The notes under the pieces: generated by a model
The model's input: the letters and a program-made list of their open reading frames with translations, nothing else
Databases searched by the model: none
What the model was told of the DNA's origin: nothing
Source: TK10-74A sp965263065
GTDB taxonomy: Bacteria > Chloroflexota > Dehalococcoidia > Bin125
NCBI GenBank assembly: GCA_965263065.1
Contig: CBDHGH010000003.1
Location: forward strand, 372,001 to 436,000
Length of the DNA: 64,000 nt
Direction: 5' to 3'
Shown here: positions 44,191 to 51,682 of the stretch, one piece after another
Layout: each line of letters opens with the position of its first letter
Position numbering within the stretch: position 1 is the stretch's first letter
Translations under genes and position numbers: made by a program

Positions 44191-44213
44191 GACAGGGGGT
44201 GAGGTCCGCCCCG

Positions 44214-46589
44214 CTAGACGCCGGGCTTGCCCTCGAACCACGACCGGTACAGTTGCTGGGTGGCGGCGGTGCTGCTGTTGGTCGGGCCGTAACCTTTGAC
44301 CCAGGGACGGTGTGCGACCTCCGATGCGCCGAACGCCCAGTAGATCTGGGGATTGTGCTCTTCGAGCAGCTTGGTCTGGATCTCGTCGTAGATCGGCAGA
44401 CGGTTCTCGGTGCCGAGGGTGGTGCGTCCCTGCTCCAACAGCGCGTCGATCTCGGGGTCCGAGAACTCGCCGAAGTTCCGCGCGCCGGCGCTGTGGTGGG
44501 GGCCGTAGAGGACGTCGGGGTCAAGCTCGCCCCCCTGGCCCTGGGTGCTGATGGTGAACTCACCCGCCGCCCGCCTGGCGAGATGCTCCGTGTCGGGGTA
44601 CTCCTCGAGACCGATCTCGAAGCCGATTTCGGCGAAGTTCTGCTGCATCACCTGCACACCCGCGATATGGGTCACGGTGACGGACATCGGCTGCACACTC
44701 GCCGGGTCGTAGCCGCTGGCGTCGAGGAGCTGGCGGGCTTCGGCCAGATCCTGCTCGCGCAGGTCGCCCGAGCGGTAGCCGGGCAACTGGCGGAGCACGT
44801 CGGGGGTCCACCCATATGGCGCGCTGCCGGGGCCGATCGGCCCCGCCAGCGCGTACCGGTTCCCGAACACGTCGTGCATGAGTTCACGGTCCGCGGCGAG
44901 ATGCAGGGCTTTGCGCACGCGCGGGTCGGTGTAGGGCTCAATCGTGGTGTTGAAGTATGACGCCACCTTCCAGAGCGCGAGCATGGGTACTTCGACCATG
45001 TTCTCCTCGCCGACTTCGGCCCGCAGGGCGTCGTTCTCTGCCGGGCGGCCCAGCCACGGAATGTTGAAGAAATCGTGCTCGCCGGCCACGTACTGTGCGA
45101 CCCGATGCGGGAGGTCAATTCCCCAGGGAATACGGAACCGGTCGAAGTAGGGGAGCCCGTCGCGGAAGTAGTTGGGGTTGCGTTCCAGCACGGTGAGGAC
45201 GTCGGCCTCGCGGGAGACATGCTGCACGCCGCCGGTGCCGATGGCGGCCTCGATGTTGTTGGCGATGCCGTCGTCGCCGAAGGCCTCGACCGCGTCGCGC
45301 GAGATCATCAGCGCCTGGATCTCGGCGACTGCGGTGAGCAGCGGCGCGAACGGCGCTTGCAACTTGAGCTGCAGGGTGAGGTCGTTGACGACGTCGTATT
45401 GGCCGACGCTGGCGTAGCGGTCTCTCCAGATGAACTCGGGGTTGTCCTGGCCGAAGCGCTGGAGTCCGAAGGAGGCGTCTTCGGCGACGAACTGGCGGCC
45501 GTTCAGCGGCGCCTTGTCCTGCCAGTGCACGTTCGGCTTGATGTTGTAGACGAAGGTGAGGTCATCGACGACCTCGGGCAGCTCCGCCATCGCGGAGGTG
45601 AGCACACCGCCGTTATCGAGCCAGTTGAGGTGGTCGTAGATCGGGAGCACGAGGCTGTCGGTGCCGCCGTGGTTCGCGATGGCCGGGTCGAAGATGCCGC
45701 CGTCCAACCCGGGGAAGGTGAGGGTGCCTCCATGCTGCGGGCCGGTGGCCGGGGCCTCGTCATCTTCCGCCGCCATGGCCGCGCTCTCGGCGGCCTCCTG
45801 GGCCGCGTCGGCGGCCTCTTCGGCCGCGGCGACGGCCGCGGCGGCGGTCTCGGCCGCGGCTTCGGCCGTCTCCTGGGCCGTGGCGGCGGCCTGCCCGGCG
45901 GCGGCGGCGGCCTGCCCGGCGGCGGCGGACGCCTCCCCGGCGGCCGCCGCGGCGGCGGCAGCGGCCTCGGCGGCGTTGTCGATGGCGGCCTGCGCGGCCT
46001 CCGCGGTGGCCGTACCGGCCTCGACCGCGGCGGCGACATCGCGGGCGGCCTGGGCGGCGGCCTCGGCCGCCTCGGCGGCGGCGTCCGCGACGGCCGCGGC
46101 AGCGGCGTCGCCGGCAGCGCCAGCGGCGTCGGCGGCCTGGGCGGCCGCGGCGGCCGCGGCTTCCGCGGCGGCGGCCGCGTTGGCGGCGTCTTCCGACTCG
46201 GCCGCCTCGGCGGCCAGGGCAGCGGCGGCATCGGCGGCGCTGGCCGCCTGCGAGGCGGCGGCGGAGGCCTCGCCTGCGGCGTCTGCCGCGTCGGCCGCAG
46301 CGGCGGAGGCCTCGCCTGCGGCGTCTGCCGCCTCGGCCGCGACGGCGGCGGCGGCGGCGGATTCGGCGGCGCGCGCATCCCCGGCGGCGACCGCCGCGGC
46401 GGCGGCCTCTTCCGCGGCCGCGGCGGCCCGTTCGGCCGCCACGGCGCCGGCGTCGGGCCCGTCGTCGTCGCCGCAGCCGACCAAGGCGAGGCCGGCTGCT
46501 CCAACCCCAGCCTTCGCGCTGGCTCCCAACATGGTGCGGCGTGAGATCTTCCGCTGTCGCAGGGTCGTCCAATAGTTCCGGCGGCTCAT
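44214..46589 (-). CDS. Tat-exported family 5 solute-binding lipoprotein with long alanine-rich stalk
   Basis: 791 residues. The N-terminus RKISRRTMLGASAKAGVGAAGLALVGCG is a twin-arginine lipoprotein signal (R17/R18, lipobox Cys 39). Residues about 47-278 are more than half alanine with regularly spaced E/D/Q, a predicted long helix or coiled coil. From about residue 285 a family 5 (DppA/OppA-like) binding protein follows: GGTLTFPGLDG, LTFVYNIKPNVHWQDKAPLNGR and RVRKALHLAADRELM. It delivers peptides or other solutes to the DppB/C-type permeases just downstream. Its promoter region closely resembles that of the solitary paralogue at 57320. Confidence 0.9.
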   Translation of the reverse strand: MSRRNYWTTLRQRKISRRTMLGASAKAGVGAAGLALVGCGDDDGPDAGAVAAERAAAAAEEAAAAAVAAGDARAAESAAAAAVAAEAADAAGEASAAAADAADAAGEASAAASQAASAADAAAALAAEAAESEDAANAAAAAEAAAAAAAQAADAAGAAGDAAAAAVADAAAEAAEAAAQAARDVAAAVEAGTATAEAAQAAIDNAAEAAAAAAAAAGEASAAAGQAAAAAGQAAATAQETAEAAAETAAAAVAAAEEAADAAQEAAESAAMAAEDDEAPATGPQHGGTLTFPGLDGGIFDPAIANHGGTDSLVLPIYDHLNWLDNGGVLTSAMAELPEVVDDLTFVYNIKPNVHWQDKAPLNGRQFVAEDASFGLQRFGQDNPEFIWRDRYASVGQYDVVNDLTLQLKLQAPFAPLLTAVAEIQALMISRDAVEAFGDDGIANNIEAAIGTGGVQHVSREADVLTVLERNPNYFRDGLPYFDRFRIPWGIDLPHRVAQYVAGEHDFFNIPWLGRPAENDALRAEVGEENMVEVPMLALWKVASYFNTTIEPYTDPRVRKALHLAADRELMHDVFGNRYALAGPIGPGSAPYGWTPDVLRQLPGYRSGDLREQDLAEARQLLDASGYDPASVQPMSVTVTHIAGVQVMQQNFAEIGFEIGLEEYPDTEHLARRAAGEFTISTQGQGGELDPDVLYGPHHSAGARNFGEFSDPEIDALLEQGRTTLGTENRLPIYDEIQTKLLEEHNPQIYWAFGASEVAHRPWVKGYGPTNSSTAATQQLYRSWFEGKPGV

Positions 46590-46662
46590 CACATGTTCCC
46601 TTCCGGTCCCCGGCTGTCCCGTTGTGGGATCGCTCGGTGCGTGAGCACGCACAGTATCGCAC

Positions 46663-46700
46663 ATTATAAGAGTGCACCCACCCCCCCCCCGTTATGTCAA
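46663..46700 (-). promoter_or_regulatory. Promoter of the first stalked binding-protein gene, with poly-G spacer
   Basis: On the minus strand TTGACA (46700-46695) and TATAAT (46668-46663) are both perfect, but are separated by 26 bases containing an uninterrupted G10 run. The flanking sequence ACATAACG...GCACTCTTATAAT is shared with the region upstream of the second binding protein (57212-57245), where the spacer is 22 bases. Either another -35 is used or spacer length matters. Confidence 0.6.
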
Positions 46701-46804
46701 ATAGGAAGGAAATTATGGGGTTATCCACCGAATTTTTCGGATTCGGGCGCTGTTGGAACCCCCCCCTATGTCACTCGTGGGGTTCCGGCGTGCGATCGCG
46801 CGGG

Positions 46805-46867
46805 GGAACCTCGCCCCCGAACCCCCGCTCCAGCGTCCTGGTGGAGCGGGGGCTAGGGGGTGAGGTC
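46805..46867. repeat. Hairpin of the GAACCTCACCCCCT family
   Basis: GGAACCTCGCCCCCGAACCCCCGCTCCA (46805-46832) faces TGGAGCGGGGGCTAGGGGGTGAGGTC (46842-46867), with mismatches in the middle and a short loop. The right end lies exactly where the recognisable hicA remnant begins, so the element seems to have replaced the toxin gene's 5' part. Confidence 0.75.
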
Positions 46868-47019
46868 GGACGGCGCGGACGCGGGGCAGCCATCGACAGT
46901 TCCATCACCCGGAGAAGCCCGGCAAGGTGACGATTCCGGGCCACCCGGGCGAAGACGTGGGGCCGAAGCTGTGGGCGAGTATCATGAAGCAGGCGGGCCG
47001 CAGGAGAGAACGTCGATGA
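46864..47019 (+). pseudogene. hicA: hicA toxin remnant (5' end lost)
   Basis: The frame open from a TGA at 46861 encodes GSHRQFHHPEKPGKVTIPGHPGEDVGPKLWASIMKQAG. This is the C-terminal two thirds of HicA (the conserved GSHxxF catalytic-His region, then the VTIPxHxGxD segment), ending in a TGA that overlaps the hicB ATG. No start codon precedes the catalytic region and the upstream part is replaced by a hairpin repeat. The mRNA-interferase is therefore probably dead. Confidence 0.72.
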
Positions 47020-47360
47020 AGCTGACCTACGCCGTCGTCTTCGAACAGACCCCCAACAACTACTGCGCCTACGCTCCCGACGTGCCGGGCTGCGTCAGCA
47101 CGGGCAAGACCTGGGACGAGATGCAGGCGATGATCCAGGACGCCCTCACGTTCCACATCGAGTTTCTGCTGGAGGACGGCGATCCGCTTCCGGCGCCGAA
47201 GATGTCGATCGACGAGGCCATCGCGTACCACAGCGCAGTCCTGACCGAATGCGACGCGGAAGCGCTCGCTGAGTACGGCGACGACACCCCCACGATTTCG
47301 ACCACGTTCCAGTTCGTGGAGATCGAGGTCCCGGCGCCGCAGGCGGCGCGGGCGAGTTGA
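47016..47360 (+). CDS. hicB: HicB-family antitoxin
   Basis: 114 residues. KLTYAVVFEQTPNNYCAYAPDVPGCVSTGKTWDEMQAMI is the partially degraded RNase-H-like fold typical of HicB. EALTFHIE-like helix residues and PAPKMSIDEAIAYH follow, with an acidic C-terminus instead of a clear DNA-binding domain. The start overlaps the end of the hicA remnant (ATGA), the usual hicAB arrangement. Since the toxin looks truncated, this antitoxin is an orphan, possibly protecting against other HicA proteins. Its stop overlaps the TTG start of the MFS gene. Confidence 0.88.
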   Translation: MKLTYAVVFEQTPNNYCAYAPDVPGCVSTGKTWDEMQAMIQDALTFHIEFLLEDGDPLPAPKMSIDEAIAYHSAVLTECDAEALAEYGDDTPTISTTFQFVEIEVPAPQAARAS

Positions 47361-48886
47361 AGCCCCCCGCCGGCCCGCCCCCGCTCGTCGAGGGGCCCGC
47401 CCTGGCGGGCATCCCGTATCGCTGGGTGGCGCTGGCGCTCGTCTGCACGGGCGTCTTCCTGGGCACGCTGGACTCGTCGATCGTCAACATCGCGCTGCCC
47501 ACGCTGGCCCGCGAGTTCGACACCTCCGCCAGCAACGTCATCTGGGTGACGCTGATCTTCGTGATCGTCAACACCGGCCTGGCGCTGACCCTGGGCCGTC
47601 TGGGCGACATCTACGGCCGCAAGTCGCTGTACGTGATGGGCTTCGCGGTCTTCACGGTCGCGGCCGGGCTGTCGGCGCTGGCCGGCTCGCTGCCCGAGCT
47701 GCTGGCGACGCGCGCGCTGCAGGCCGTCGGCTCGGCGGCGGTGCTGGCCAACGGCGCCGCGATCGTCACGGCCACCTTCCCCGCCTCCCAGCGCGGGCGC
47801 GCCCTGGGCATCCAGGTCGCGACGGTGGGGGCGGGCGTGGCCAGCGGGCCGGTGCTGGGCGGCGTCCTCGTCGAAGTGCTCGACTGGCGCGCGATCTTCT
47901 GGACGCGGGTGCCGCTCGGCGTGATGGGCTCGCTGCTGGTCTGGCGATTCCTGCGCGACACGCCGCCCGCCTCGCGGCCGCGCGGCCTCGACATCCCCGG
48001 CTCCGCCATCCTCTTCGGGATGCTGTCGAGCCTGGTGCTGGCCGTGAATCGCGGCGACGCCTGGGGCTGGGGCAGCCCCGCCATCCTGGGCCTGTTCGTC
48101 GCCAGCGGGTCGCTGCTGATCGCGTTCATCCTCGTGGAGCGGCGCAGCCTGAGCCCCGTCGTCGACCTGGCGCTGTTCAAGCTGCGCAGCTACACGGCAT
48201 CGATCAGCGCCGCGACGCTGCAGTTCTTCGGGCTCTCGGCGGTGATCATCCTGGGCCCCTTCTACCTGGTCGACGCGCGCGGCTTCTCGACGCTCGAAGC
48301 GGGCGCGATCCTGGCCGCCTTCCCCATCGCGATGCTGGTGATCTCGCCCTTCTCGGGGGCGCTCTCGGACCGCGTGGGGGCGCGCCTGCCCAGCACCTGC
48401 GGGCTCGCCCTGGCCTGCGGGGCCCTGCTCTTCACGGCCACGCTCGACACGGACAGCTCGGTGGCCGGCATCGTCGTGCGCCTCTTCCTGGTCGGGGCGG
48501 GGACGGCGCTCTTCTCATCGCCCAACACCTCGACGATCATGGCGTCCGTGCCGCCCGACCGGCTGGGCACCGCCTCGGCCTCGCAGACGACCGCGCGCAC
48601 GGTCGGGAACTCCCTCGGCGTGGCGGTCGCCGTGGCGCTGTTCAGCGGGCAGGCGGCGGCCTACGCCGCATCCCACTCCGCGCTCGGCCTCGACGACCCG
48701 GCCATCGCGCCGGCGGCGATGGTCAGCGGACTGCGCCTCGCCCTGTACGTCGCGGCCGCGGTCGTGGCGGTGGGCATCCCGGTCTCGCTGCTGCGCGGCC
48801 CGCCGCCGGCGCGTCCCGCCGACGCCGTGCCCCCGGCGTCGAAACCGACGGCCTCAGAACCAACGGCTGCCGCGGCCGGGGATTAG
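47357..48886 (+). CDS. MFS transporter, DHA2 (EmrB/QacA) family, 14 TM
   Basis: 509 residues starting at TTG inside the hicB stop (TTGA). Motif C and D-type segments are seen: GTLDSSIVNIALPTLAREF (DHA2 signature after TM1), LGRLGDIYGRKSLYVMG (motif A), and GVASGPVLGGVLVEVLDWRAIFWTRVPLG (motif C). The length and helix count fit 14-helix drug:proton antiporters. Substrate unknown. Coupling to hicB may be coincidental, or the true start may be an ATG further in; none has a better ribosome site. Confidence 0.88.
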   Translation: MKPPAGPPPLVEGPALAGIPYRWVALALVCTGVFLGTLDSSIVNIALPTLAREFDTSASNVIWVTLIFVIVNTGLALTLGRLGDIYGRKSLYVMGFAVFTVAAGLSALAGSLPELLATRALQAVGSAAVLANGAAIVTATFPASQRGRALGIQVATVGAGVASGPVLGGVLVEVLDWRAIFWTRVPLGVMGSLLVWRFLRDTPPASRPRGLDIPGSAILFGMLSSLVLAVNRGDAWGWGSPAILGLFVASGSLLIAFILVERRSLSPVVDLALFKLRSYTASISAATLQFFGLSAVIILGPFYLVDARGFSTLEAGAILAAFPIAMLVISPFSGALSDRVGARLPSTCGLALACGALLFTATLDTDSSVAGIVVRLFLVGAGTALFSSPNTSTIMASVPPDRLGTASASQTTARTVGNSLGVAVAVALFSGQAAAYAASHSALGLDDPAIAPAAMVSGLRLALYVAAAVVAVGIPVSLLRGPPPARPADAVPPASKPTASEPTAAAAGD

Positions 48887-48895
48887 CCGGCCGTC

Positions 48896-49948
48896 ATGCG
48901 GCGCCTGGGCATCGTGCTCGTGGTCGCGCTGTTGCTGGTCGCCTGCGATGCGCGTCCGTCGCCGGCGCCGTCGGCGGTCGCGCCGGGAGACGCCGCGGCG
49001 CCCGCGTTCGCCATCCTCTGGGCGGGCGACACGCTGCTCGGCGACGCCGCCCAGCCGCTGCTCGACCGTCACGGCTACGCCTGGCCCTTCGCCCGGCTGG
49101 CGGAGGCGCTGCGCGCCGACTTCATGGTGGTCAACCTGGAGGGCCCCATCAGCACCGACGCCACGCCCTGGGATCCCGGCCAGCGCTGGAGTTACAACGC
49201 GCAGCCCGCGTCGGCCGCCGCCCTCGCGACGGCGGGCGTCGATGCCGTGAGCCTGGCCAACAACCACGCGCTGGATCGCGGCCCCGAGGGGCTGGCCGCC
49301 ACGGCCGGGACGCTCGCCGCGGCGGGCCTGACCGGCGTCGGCGCCGGCCTCGACGCCGTCGCGAAGCGGCCGCTGCTGATCGAGACGCCGCACGGGCTCG
49401 TGGGCGTCGTCGCGTTCGGGCCCGAGGCGGACTTCGAGCGGCGGGCGTCGTCGCGACGCCCCGGCACGATCGCGCCGACCGGGCCGGCCGTCAGGCGCGG
49501 CGTCGCGCTGGCGCGGGCGGCGGGCGCGCGCTGGGTGGTCGCGTTCGTGCACTGGGGCGAGAACTACGCGGCGATCGACGCGACACAGCGGCGCGCGGCC
49601 CGGCGCTTCGCCGACGCGGGCTACGACCTCGTCGTCGGGCACGGGCCGCACTACGCCCAGCCGGTCGAGGTGATCGGGGGGATGCCGGTCTTCTACTCGC
49701 TGGGCAACTTCGTCTTCGGGACGCCGGGCCGCTACAGCGCGTCCGCGCCGGGCGTCTCGCTGCTGCTCACGACGGTCGTCGATGCGGCCGGGATCCACGC
49801 GGCGGAGCTGCGCTGCCTGCTGACCGACAACCTCCGCATCGCCTTTCAGCCCCGGCTCTGCCCCGGCGCCGAGGCCCGCGCGATGCTGGCCGCCCTGCAC
49901 CCGGACGTCGCACTGACGGGCGATGTCGCGACGCTGCGCTGGCGATGA
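48896..49948 (+). CDS. CapA-like (PGA_cap) lipoprotein
   Basis: 350 residues. The lipoprotein signal is MRRLGIVLVVALLLVAC (Cys 17). The PGA_cap calcineurin-like fold is visible as ILWAGDTLLGD, MVVNLEGPIST, DAVSLANNHALDRGPEGL, VVAFVHWGENY and LVVGHGPHYAQPVEVIGGMPVFYSLGNFVFG. These are conserved metal-binding and catalytic segments of the CapA/poly-gamma-glutamate synthesis family, here without other cap genes. It starts 10 bases after the MFS gene, so the two are probably one transcript. It probably acts on cell-surface polymer outside the membrane. Confidence 0.88.
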   Translation: MRRLGIVLVVALLLVACDARPSPAPSAVAPGDAAAPAFAILWAGDTLLGDAAQPLLDRHGYAWPFARLAEALRADFMVVNLEGPISTDATPWDPGQRWSYNAQPASAAALATAGVDAVSLANNHALDRGPEGLAATAGTLAAAGLTGVGAGLDAVAKRPLLIETPHGLVGVVAFGPEADFERRASSRRPGTIAPTGPAVRRGVALARAAGARWVVAFVHWGENYAAIDATQRRAARRFADAGYDLVVGHGPHYAQPVEVIGGMPVFYSLGNFVFGTPGRYSASAPGVSLLLTTVVDAAGIHAAELRCLLTDNLRIAFQPRLCPGAEARAMLAALHPDVALTGDVATLRWR

Positions 49949-50053
49949 AGCGGGCCGCCCCTCCCGCGAGTCCCGGCGGCGCGCTAGCATCGCCCCGATC
50001 GGGCGCGGCCCGTCAGACGTGACGGGCCGTGGCGCACGCGAAGGGAGCGGCCC

Positions 50054-51682
50054 ATGACGACGCTGACGTCCGGCATCGACCCGCGCGTCGAGGGCTTCCG
50101 CAAGAACCGCGACGACATGGTCGAGATGCTGGGCGAGATCGACGACCTGCTGCGCGAGGCGGCCGGCGGCGGCGGCGAAGAGGCGATGGCGCGGCTGCGG
50201 AGTCGCGGCAAGCTGCCCATCCGCGAGCGCATCGCCAAGGTCCTGGACCGCGACACGCCGTTCCTGGAGATCAGCCCCCTGGCGGCCTGGTCGTCGCACT
50301 TCCCGGTGGGGTCGGGCTTCGTGGTCGGGATCGGCGTCATCTCGGGCGTCGAGTGCCTGATCCTGGGCCACGACCCGTCGGTGCGGGCGGGCGCGTTCAA
50401 CCCGTTCAACGGCAAGAAGCTGATGCGCGGCCTGCAGATCGCGCGCGAGAACCGGCTGCCCTACGTGCAGTTCGTCGAGTCGGCCGGGGCCGACCTGCGC
50501 GGCGTCACGGGCGACCCGGAACAGGCGATGCTCCAGGCCACCGACCACTTCGCCGAGTCGGGCCGGCTGTTCTACGAGATCACCGAGCTGTCGAAGATGC
50601 GCATCCCCACGATCTCGGTCGTGTTCGGCAGCTCGACGGCGGGCGGCGCCTATCAGCCCGGCATGAGCGACTACAACATCTTCATCCGCAACCGCTCGAA
50701 GGTGTTCCTGGGCGGCCCGCCGCTGGTCAAGATGGCGACCGGCGAAGACGCCGACGACGAATCACTCGGTGGCGGCGACATGCACGCCCGCATCTCGGGC
50801 CTCGCCGACTACCTGGCGGAGGATGAGGAGGAGGGCATCCGCCTGTGCCGCGACGTCATCGCGCACCTCAACTGGCGCAAGCTGGGACCGGGCCCCAGCC
50901 TGCCCGCCGACCCGCCTCGCCACGACCCGGAGGAGCTGCTGGGCATGGTCTCGCGCGACCTGCGCTCGCCGCTCGACATCCGCGAAGTGATCGCGCGGGT
51001 GGTCGACGGCTCCCGCTTCGAGGAGTTCAAGCCGCTGTACGGGCCGACGCTGGTCACCGGCTGGGCCTCGGTGCACGGCTACCCGATCGGCATCGTGGGG
51101 AACAACGGGGCGCTGTTCTCGGAGTCGGCCGAGAAGGCGGCGCAGTTCATCCAACTCTGCAACCAGATCGACGTGCCGATCCTCTTCCTGCAGAACATCA
51201 CCGGCTACATCGTGGGGACCGACTTCGAGCAGGGCGGGATCACCAAGAACGGCTCGAAGATGATCAACGCCGTCTCGAACTCCATGGTGCCGCACATCAC
51301 GGTCATCTTGGGCGCATCGTACGGGGCGGGGAACTACGGCATGAGCGGGCGCGCCTACAACACGCGCTTCAGCTACCTGTGGCCGACCGCCAAGATCGCC
51401 GTGATGGGGCCGAAGCAGATGGCCGGCGTGATGTCGATCGTGCAGCGCGCCGCGGCCGAGCGTCGCGGCCAGGTCTGGGACGAAGCCGCCGACCGCGAAC
51501 GCGCCGTCGGCGTCGAGTACTGGATGGAGCGCCGATCGCTGGGGCTCTACGCGACCTCGCGCGTCTCCGACGACGGCATCATCGACCCGCGCGACACGCG
51601 CACCGTCATTGGTCTCTCGCTCTCGGCCTGCCACAACAACGAGATCAAGGGCGCGGCGGGCTACGGCGTCTGGCGGATGTGA
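50054..51682 (+). CDS. Acyl-CoA carboxylase carboxyltransferase (beta) subunit
   Basis: 542 residues. Crotonase-like N and C carboxyltransferase domains: RSRGKLPIRERIAKVLDRDT, FVESAGADLRGVTGD, VVFGSSTAGGAYQPGMSDY, FLGGPPLVKMATGE, DYLAEDEEEGIRLCRD, FLQNITGYIVGTDFEQGGI and ASYGAGNYGMSGRAYNTRF. The QNITGY/GGI and GNYGM sequences resemble methylcrotonyl- and geranyl-CoA carboxylase beta subunits. It transfers carboxylate from biotin to the acyl-CoA. The stop overlaps the biotin-subunit ATG (TGATG), so the two are translated together. A TAGCAT at 49986-49991 may be the operon's -10. Confidence 0.92.
   Translation: MTTLTSGIDPRVEGFRKNRDDMVEMLGEIDDLLREAAGGGGEEAMARLRSRGKLPIRERIAKVLDRDTPFLEISPLAAWSSHFPVGSGFVVGIGVISGVECLILGHDPSVRAGAFNPFNGKKLMRGLQIARENRLPYVQFVESAGADLRGVTGDPEQAMLQATDHFAESGRLFYEITELSKMRIPTISVVFGSSTAGGAYQPGMSDYNIFIRNRSKVFLGGPPLVKMATGEDADDESLGGGDMHARISGLADYLAEDEEEGIRLCRDVIAHLNWRKLGPGPSLPADPPRHDPEELLGMVSRDLRSPLDIREVIARVVDGSRFEEFKPLYGPTLVTGWASVHGYPIGIVGNNGALFSESAEKAAQFIQLCNQIDVPILFLQNITGYIVGTDFEQGGITKNGSKMINAVSNSMVPHITVILGASYGAGNYGMSGRAYNTRFSYLWPTAKIAVMGPKQMAGVMSIVQRAAAERRGQVWDEAADRERAVGVEYWMERRSLGLYATSRVSDDGIIDPRDTRTVIGLSLSACHNNEIKGAAGYGVWRM

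Noticed and set aside
45075..46544. Plus-strand glycine-rich open frame opposite the stalk of the binding protein
   Set aside because: Composition is only the reverse complement of GCC/GCG alanine codons; no start signal.
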